From the NCBI RefSeq assembly GCF_014529535.1, contig NW_023503608.1, positions 12,574,501 through 12,638,500 on the forward strand: DNA of 64,000 nt, in the 5' to 3' direction. The DNA comes from Bradysia coprophila (taxonomy: Eukaryota; Arthropoda; Insecta; Diptera; Sciaridae). Both the position numbers and the translations under genes were made by a program. Under the pieces are notes generated by a model, which was not told the DNA's origin, did no database searches, and saw nothing but the letters and a program-made list of their open reading frames with translations. Positions 57,150 to 64,000 of this stretch are shown one piece after another. How positions within the stretch are numbered: the stretch's first letter is position 1; each line of letters opens with the position of its first letter.

Positions 57150-58245
57150 AAGACATGTCGCGAGGGATAACCGACTCGGGTAATTGACTACACACCCTTA
57201 AAGGAATTGCCGAAGTATCCGGTAAATAATTGTAATTGATGGAAATACGAGAAATTATAAGGAATTGACTGGAATTGGCTAGAAATACTTTAAATTGTAA
57301 GGAACTGAAATAAGGATAAGTATGATGATCGGAAATTCCTGGTACTTTTTTCCGATCATCATACTTTAGCGCTAGAACTCTCAACTCATAATCAAGGTCC
57401 AGTGTTCAATTCCGCGGCTGGGAAAGATGATTTTTCTTTCATTCGCTTTCTATGTAAAACTTACTCGTAGATATGCTAATAGTCCGTTGCCAATTCGCAA
57501 CGTTAAAGATATCGAATGTCTAATCTACTTTCAATTCCCTTACAATGTATTAATGTATTTCCAGTCAATTACTTATAATTCCAGCAATTTCACGTATTTC
57601 CAGTCGATTCCGGTCAATTCCTCATAATTCCATCAATTTCTCGTATTTCCAGTCAATTCCAGCCAATTCCTTTTAATTCCATCAATTTTACGTATTCCCA
57701 GTCAATTCCTTATAACTCCATCAATTTCTTGTATTTCCATCAGTTACAATTATTTACCGGAGTATCCGGGAAGCTGCTACATAGCTGTTTTAAATGTTAG
57801 TTTCGCCGAAAGCGTTTCAAAATATTCTGTTCATTACAAAACGCTCCTTTAACTTTGACTTTAGTCTCTATTTGACAACTATATTTATAGTGAGTCACCA
57901 ACTACTTCCTACAAAAAAAAAATATCGCAATGGAATTGAAAAATAACTTAAAATATCGTGGAATTATTTCAAAAATTCGTGGAATTGAATAAATTAATTG
58001 GAATTATAGGAATTGAATAGCGAATCCGGCAAGTATAGGTGTTAATCCGGTAATTGAAGTAATAAAAGGAATTGAAAGCAATTAAAAGGAATTAGTAATT
58101 GATTTGCCACCATTTCGGCCAGTCGGTTACCCCTCGACACGTCGGTATTCGGGAAGCTACAGCTGTGGCAACTATTGTAGGTTACCTCGAGACAAAGTTA
58201 CCTGCAACAGGCAAAATTTTCAACTCTTTTTTGTCAGTGTATATG
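57150..58245. mobile_element. Complex foldback repeat with AATTCC tandem arrays
   Basis: GTCGCGAGGGATAACCGACT at 57158 is inverted as AGTCGGTTACCCCTCGACAC at about 58121-58140. Inside, CCGGTAAATAATTGTAATTG and ATGGAAATAC (57219-57248) are inverted at about 57737-57766. Between them and again at 57930-58100 are short tandem arrays of (CCAGTCAATTCC / GGAATTGAA). A 17-bp perfect hairpin (AGTATGATGATCGGAAA) lies at 57320-57366. The right tail to 58245 matches the MITE at 23886. The arrangement recalls Foldback elements (long TIRs with internal tandem repeats). Confidence 0.5.
57366..57425 (+). pseudogene. Weak tRNA-like sequence
   Basis: TAGCGCTAGAACTC, then CTCAACTCATAATCAAGG and GTGTTCAATTCC resemble the box A, Met-type anticodon arm and box B of a tRNA, but the stems are broken. 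It could be a decayed tRNA or SINE head; chance is not excluded. Confidence 0.25.
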
Positions 58246-61200
58246 CATAGAAACGTGGAAATCGAGTGTGGATAAGCTGGATCATAATATATGTGACTTC
58301 TCATTTTTTTCGGACTGTACAGTACGCTTCCACTCATTAAAAAAGACATTTGGAAGAACGTCCGTTCACTTCATTACTTTTAAGACGCACTTTACTATAA
58401 AGGCCTGACGTCATGTCATTAGGTAATCGCCTATTCACTGTCAATAACAGTTGACCTAGTCCTCTGCAGAAGGTCAATTTATTTTGTACTATTGTAACTA
58501 ACATCACATACTGGAATAAAATTGAAAAATATGCTCATCGATCTGCAACAGGAAAGATATAAATGATAACATAACCGTCGATTTCAATCCCAGTAAGGAT
58601 GGAACAGTTAACCAGACCCTTCTTGTTTCGCATGGCAGTAAATTAAATTATCGGAATTCAATCACTCAAATTTTGTTTCGTGTATTGATTTCGTTCAGTT
58701 GAAGGTACAGTCAATCATGCGTCAGACTTTATCGTCTGCCATTCACAGATTACAGAAAATTTACTGGTTTGTAAAAGCTTTAGAGAGTATATGTGTACAA
58801 AATTGGTTTACAAGTTGGTATCGATTTGTATCATGTTAAGTCTCTAAAATCAGTCCACCCACAGATTTTCAGCTAAAGAGGATTATGAGTTGAAAATAAT
58901 TTCTGTAACGCCATTATGTGGTTTACGCAAATGACCAATTAGTTTTATGTTAACTTGAAATGTGGTAATTCATTTTATAGACGTTATTTTCGCTCTTGGC
59001 TCTCTGCAGTGTCAAGATTTCAATTTTGTAAAGAGACAAAAACATTTAAAAGTTCTAAATTCTATTCAGTGAGTGAAGTCTTGTCACACTGAATACATAA
59101 TTATGTGATTTATATAGAGGATACATGTCTTCGGACATGCACGACACATGTTGAACGACCATAATTTTCTGAAAGTTTCCTGAAATTTTATTAACGTACA
59201 AATAATCCTTGTCCACTGGCTGATGCGCTTAGTTTTATGTTCACCTAAAAATCCCTTCTAGTTCTTGCATTATGTGAAGCGAATGTATTCTCATCTTTAT
59301 AAAAATAAATTAATTCTAACTTGGTACATGTTGTTCATAAACCCATGATAAGTAATACCATTGGAAATATTTTATGAGAGCTAGGCATGTGTGTTTCGAT
59401 GGTAACATTCACATTTTCGTTAGTGATAAATTATTTGTATTTTACTGAATTCGCTTCGCATCGTATATTTAACTTTCTGCTAAAGAGCGGTAAAACATTG
59501 TTTCTGCCAGATTCTATTCATTCGACATACTCTTGAAACCTTGGAAACTTTGCGTTTAAACTTTTTTTACAAAGAGAATCAAAGTAATATTTGATTGCAG
59601 TGAAAAGTCGGAAACAAAAGTAAGCATAATTTGCATGAGTTAACTTTGTAAAGTAATATTGTTTTGATTTTGATGATAATATTTTGCGATATTATTCAAA
59701 ATACTTGGTATAATGATGGAAGGTGCAAATCAGCAACTTTTTCGCTGAGATATGCGAAAAAGAACTTTACCTCCTTCAGCTGCAGTGCGAGGTGACCTTT
59801 GTTTCCTACCCCTTACCTTAGCTACACATAACAACGTGAAAGATAGTTCATTAAAAGTTTTCTTTTATCTGTCCAGTACGATAATGTAGCATTTACATCT
59901 CTAGGGCGTATTTATTTATCTCCATCTATGCTTCGTATGTCTCTTCACTTAACGCTTAACGCTCGTATGTCACCATTGAATTTTCGGGACAGACACTCAT
60001 ACGAAATGGGATCCATAGACTAAATAAAATCAATATTACAGTCATAGTTCGGCGAATCGCGATAATTCCATCTTCCGAGTTGTTCGGCACAGCATCTTTC
60101 ATTTACGACTTGGAGACTCTTCCCAATATTCCTTCCCATTAATGTCGAAATTGGAACCTTGGATGTCACTCCAGATTGGTAACTGTTTGATGATTTTTCG
60201 TCGTGGGGAATGCTCAAGATCTTGTTTAATCGGGAGATCGTACGCTCAATCTTTCTGCACTCAGTAGATAAAAGAGCGTATGCACCTATGTCTAAAATGT
60301 TAAGTTTGACGATTTGGTCTATATACCAGGACTTCGGTTGGGTACTTCCAAATAGTCAAAATAGTCAATGCACTTCAAGCATGAGTGCTCTAAATAGAGT
60401 ACTGAAACTGTACTGTGTATGAAACAAATTTTGGCACTGTAACAAATGTGTAAAGTGTTTTCAAACAAAATAGTACTTGCAACTTTTGCTTGAAGTGAGT
60501 TGCAGATTTGCATAATCTACTATTGTATTGAACTCGAAAGATTAACAAAAGAAAATTTTGAATTAGATCTCTTTCGCTTCGCTATGTGTAGCTAGAGCTA
60601 CTTCTTACAATACTAGAGATCGCCGTGTTCACAATACCAAAAGGTACGAAACCTAAGACCGGGGTAAAATACGTTGAAAAAACAAACTATAAATTATAAT
60701 TACAACAACGACTGCAGGATCTAGAACGTCAAGGGACACAACCAACTTTGGATCCTTGTCTTTTTCTCAAGTTGTTTTCTATGATTATTATTTAGCGCTC
60801 GTTATGAAATTCAATAAATAGAAAAATTCGTCGGTGTAGATAGAAATACTACAGAAAAATGGTTGGTATGGGTTGAAAACATAAATGTAAAACTGTTCTA
60901 CGGTAAAAGAACATAGTATAGTAAGTAACTGTGGCGCCTATCAAAACCAACTCAAAGGCCATCCACTCGAAAAAAAATTCATTGCGCAAGTAAATAACGT
61001 TGCATCAAAATTGTCTTTGCCAAGATCCTATCACAGAGCGCAGAAAAATTTCATTATGCCGGTCCAATTTAGAACAACTTTTAATGAATTAAAAAATAAT
61101 TGATTCACAAAGCATTCGCGTCTGTAAAGTAGCTGTTCAATCAAGTTGTAACGACATAACCAATTATGCTGGTTCATTTTCAATAAAATATTGACTAGAC

Positions 61201-61250
61201 AGATTTCCATTCTTTGAATTTGTGATTAATTTAAAGTAAGAAAACTAGGT
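58246..61250. other. AT-rich stretch, one possible ORF remnant
   Basis: At 60352-60020 (minus) about 110 codons are open without an ATG near the start (SWYIDQIVKLNILDIGAYAL, CRKIERTISRLNKILSIPHD, ERCCAEQLGRWNYRD), ending with TAG. Its composition is more protein-like than other local frames, but no family was recognised. A family fragment shared with 63140 lies at 59865-59925. Otherwise nothing was seen. Confidence 0.25.
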
Positions 61251-61746
61251 TCCACCTGTTGGGTGGGTCAGATCCCTTGACTGTTTGTCTGAGCTTCTCA
61301 ATAGTATTTTTATTGGCAATGATTTATTGATTTATTTCAATGAAATGTAATTTCAATTTATTTGTAAACATAGAACAAAATTTTTGTATGTTGATGGCCA
61401 CAAAAACGCATCTAGAAGAAGAACTACTAGAACGGTCTAATAAATCTCTCATTAATGATTTAATTCTGTTTAGTTTCACTGAAAATCTTCGAAACTTTGT
61501 ATATAAAATGCCCCGGTAAAAAATGACGTATGTTTTGAATAAAATTTAAACTGTCGGGTGAATTGCGGCCCTCGCTTCGCTTTGGCAGCAGACTTCACAC
61601 TCTTTAATTTTTGTTCTATTTATTCTGTTTTGTTTACAAGGCAAAATCAAATAACAAGACTCCAGATCGTTTTAACAAAGAGTAGAAAAGGCTTCTTTTG
61701 AGAACTACTACCAAATGGTTGAACTGATACCACCCATTTTCGCGAT

Positions 61747-62160
61747 GTTCTGAAAGAACAGGTTGAGACACTTCTGAGTTGATGACTAAGGCGGGGGCAC
61801 GCAGATGCTTTTTATTGAACAGACTCATTACAGATTGTTGGAAATGTCCCAAGTATATAAACACTGAAGGTAGCGCAGTATCTCAGGGAATAGCAAGAAA
61901 TACGGATCCCGACTTTAAGGTGAATTTCGTATGACGCCAATACATATATTTACAGCATGTTGTACGCATGTGTATTGATATACAATAAATTCACCTCAAA
62001 GTAGGGATTCGCATGTTTTTGCGGATCTGCGCTACCTTCAGTGTTTATATACTTTGGGAAATGTCAACCTGATAAAAACATTTTTTTTTTCTTCAAGTTG
62101 ACATTTCATACAAACTGTAATGAATGTGTTCAAAAAAATGTATCTATTTGTCAAAATGAC
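61747..62160. mobile_element. Palindromic MITE (TTCTGAAAGAACAGGTTRAG end), older copy, itself interrupted
   Basis: It starts TTCTGAAAGAACAGGTTGAG and contains ATTGAACAGACTCATTACAG and ATTGTTGGAAATGTC. After an inserted element (61855-62054) it resumes with AAATGTCAACCTGATAAAAA and CTGTAATGAATGTGTTC. These match the two arms of the intact copy at 62198-62462. Confidence 0.6.
61855..62054. mobile_element. Small foldback MITE inserted in another MITE
   Basis: GTATATAAACACTGAAGGTA then GCGCAG is inverted at the right end (CTGCGCTACCTTCAGTGTTT, ATATAC). Inner arms AAGGTGAATTT / AAATTCACCT and GGATCCCGACTTT / AAAGTAGGGATTC also pair. It splits the arms of the 61747 element, so it inserted later. 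Confidence 0.75.
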
Positions 62161-62197
62161 ACATGTTTTCAATGAAACTTAAACTCGTGTGATTTCA

Positions 62198-62462
62198 AGG
62201 TTCTGAAAGAACAGGTTAAGACACATCTGAGTTGATCACGAAGGCGGTGACACACAAATTTTGACAAATAGATACTATTTATTGAACATACTCATAACAG
62301 ATTGTTTGAAGTGTCAACTTGAAGAAAAAATAAATGGTTTTTATCAAGTTGACATTTCAAACAATCTGTAATGAGTATGTTCAATAAATAGAATCTATTT
62401 GTCAAAATTTGTGTGTCAGCCGCCCTCGTGGGTGTCTTAACCTGTTCTTTCAAAACCTTGGC
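62198..62462. mobile_element. Palindromic MITE, intact copy
   Basis: AAGGTTCTGAAAGAACAGGT on the left is inverted as CCTGTTCTTTCAAAACCTT on the right. The arms (AAATTTTGACAAATAGATAC, TTATTGAACATACTCATAAC, AAGTGTCAACTTGA) pair over about 125 bp around a centre near 62332. It is inserted within the CGTGTGATTT / GCAAACTTCACACTC block of copy B. Confidence 0.8.
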
Positions 62463-63139
62463 AAACTTCACACTCATTAATTTTTGTTCTATTTATTCGG
62501 TTTTGTTTACAAGGCAAAGTCACATAACAAGAAAAATACTATTGAAATAGATACAAAAATTCTGTTAGCAACATCAGCTTGTTCGTTAGACCAACAAAAT
62601 CTATCTTAGAACCTAACCTCAGGAATTAATTCCATTCTCCACCAAACATTTTTTTTAAATCGGTTAAGAATTACCACAGTTGTCGGGTTAACAAAAATTA
62701 GAAAAGGCTTCTTACGAGAACTACTCCCAGATGGTTGAACCGATGCCACCCATTTACAAACTTGACATGGGGATTTCAATACTTCGTCGATTAAATTTTT
62801 TTTTTTGAAAATCGGTTGAGATTTACTCAAGTTATCGTGTTGGGCAAAGGGCACAAAATTTAACATTTAACGTTTTTTCATCACATTTCCATACATTTTT
62901 AATCATAGTGAACGTGTTACGTGCGGTGTATTTTATTTTGTAAAACCCATGACTTACAGTCAAGAGAATTATTCTTTTTAAACCATCTAGCCATCTGTTA
63001 TTGACAAAGAAATAAGCGATGGACCCTTAGTTAAGTTTCCTTTTATAGCAAATCACATTCTAAAGTAATTGAAGTAGAAGATTTTGCACCAAACACTGGG
63101 CGATATTTTGAACAAAAGAAGTGATAGATTTAATTATTT

Positions 63140-63341
63140 ATCTGTCTAGAACGATAATCTCGAGCTTATCCCTCTAGGGAGTTTTTGTTTATCTCGATAT
63201 ATCTGTTCTCGACAGATAAAATATGATATGCACCTATTGCCAGACTGTTATTTTGACGTGTAGGAATTATGACCCACGCCTTCGGCTAGGGCAATAATGT
63301 CCTACACGTCAAAATACCAATCTTGGCAACAGGGGCATAAT
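63140..63341. repeat. Inverted repeat and family block shared with 56618 and 59865
   Basis: TATCTGTCTAGAACGATAAT, CTCTAGGGAGTTTTTGTTTA and CGACAGATAAAATATGATAT recur, diverged, at about 59867-59925 and 56618-56660. The later part, TTGCCAGACTGTTATTTTG and ACGTGTAGGAATTAT (63238-63270), is inverted at 63290-63328 (ATAATGTCCTACACGTCAAA, ATACCAATCTTGGCAA). Confidence 0.6.
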
Positions 63342-63344
63342 ATA

Positions 63345-64000
63345 TAATTGTCGCGATGAATTAACCTATGCATAAACATCAAGTATTTACAATTTGCGGG
63401 AGCACACCACATGTTAACGTACCTAATACCACCCGTTGAGCTTCTCCTAAAATAAACATTTTCAAATTTAACATCCTATCATCGCCTTAAATTAGCTACT
63501 AACTCATATGCTAATTTTATTTACTGCCTTTTAAACAATGATGTGCAAACTTTTTTTTACCTAAAAAATGTTTATACTCAAAATATGAGCTTACTATTAG
63601 CCATAAAATAAGCAATTTCCCGACCACATTATTTGAAGTCACGAAAATTCAATAAATTTTCCAACTTTTTCCCAATTATGTCTCATATAAGATAAATATT
63701 TTCAATTTTCTTCTCCCAAAAACATACATGTCAGTACACCGGATTTCGTTGCCAAGGCACTCAGAAATATATCATGCATAATTGGGAATGATTTGAATTT
63801 TTTATATATAGAAATAAAAATGGCAAAGATAAAATATGAATGGAACCGACATAAAACCTTTAATACATATATGATTCTGGAGTGCAAAAGGTATGGTATA
63901 TTGTTACAGATGATGGTGATGCCATAAAGGAGGAGAAAAAAATAAAGTATCCAAACACAAACATGGTATACGGCATTCAGCTGTGTATACATTTTCATAT
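63345..64000. other. AT-rich stretch to the window end
   Basis: No gene recognised; the minus-strand frame 63702-63998 is hydrophobic and Ile/Tyr-rich without motif and runs close to the window edge, so an exon cannot be excluded but is not supported. Confidence 0.3.

Larger units (their letters stand above)
61251..62975 (+). mobile_element. 1.7-kb TIR repeat, copy B, interrupted by nested MITEs
   Basis: The lead GGTTCCACCTGTTGGGTGGG is followed by TCCCTTGACTG at about 61273; the end CAGTCAAGAGAATTATTC lies near 62958-62975. The block GGCCCTCGCTTCGCTTTGG.. CTTCACACTCTTTAATTTTT.. GTTTTGTTTACAAGGCAAA occurs at 61567-61645 and again, split by a MITE, at 62190-62520. The AGAAAAGGCTTCTT.. GAACTACT.. 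TGGTTGAAC block occurs at 61683-61725 and 62699-62741. So copy B contains an internal duplication, each half broken by a palindromic insertion. Confidence 0.6.

Overview
This window looks like AT-rich, gene-poor chromosomal DNA from an insect, most likely a fly or midge (Diptera). The main reasons are three glutathione S-transferase genes of the insect Epsilon type, each split by one phase-0 intron at the same point before the conserved NPQHT motif; very short introns (48-64 bp, plus one near 284 bp); and dispersed repeats built like dipteran DINE-1/mini-me (Helentron-associated) elements. A lower dipteran such as a gnat or midge is a guess; no sequence here fixes the species.

Layout. 1-8 kb: a decayed RTE-type LINE fragment (1996-2940), a 1.2-kb DINE-1/HINE-like repeat (4262-5490) and a 5S-rRNA-like relic (5780-5845). 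8.4-8.9 kb: a broken secreted phospholipase A2 exon and an unrecognised open stretch. 13.9-16.6 kb: palindromic MITEs, an 18-bp minisatellite and a 131-bp tandem duplication. 17.6-19.8 kb: the most striking locus, an apparently intact DD34E (IS630/Tc1/mariner superfamily) transposase gene facing an intact 313-residue ORF of unknown family. Together they look like a two-gene DNA transposon. 20.9-22.0 kb: a TA-flanked element carrying tRNA-like Pol III boxes. 26.8-27.5 kb: a spliced minus-strand gene for a Ser/Thr-rich, mucin-like, probably secreted repeat protein. 32.2-33.7 kb: two small unrecognised minus-strand genes or ORFs, the second overlapping an imperfect 100-nt inverted duplication that could make a long RNA hairpin. 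37.5-40.9 kb: the GST cluster (one gene on minus, two on plus; the first two are divergent). 43.7-46.9 kb: a repeat nest with a second, inverted copy of the 4.3-kb element, a LINE RT remnant, a Penelope-like GIY-YIG fragment with a hammerhead-like tail, and a shorter HINE-like copy. 50.5-52.4 and 61.3-63.0 kb: two copies of a roughly 1.7-1.8 kb TIR family, the second disrupted by nested palindromic MITEs. The remainder is intergenic or intronic DNA with short hairpins.

Functionally, the only ordinary cellular cluster is the GST group (detoxification). The other well-supported protein genes are transposon genes, the mucin-like gene and orphan ORFs. Most of the recognisable structure is transposon debris, largely foldback/palindromic MITEs. 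All calls come from reading the sequence and the conceptual translations; no database search was run.
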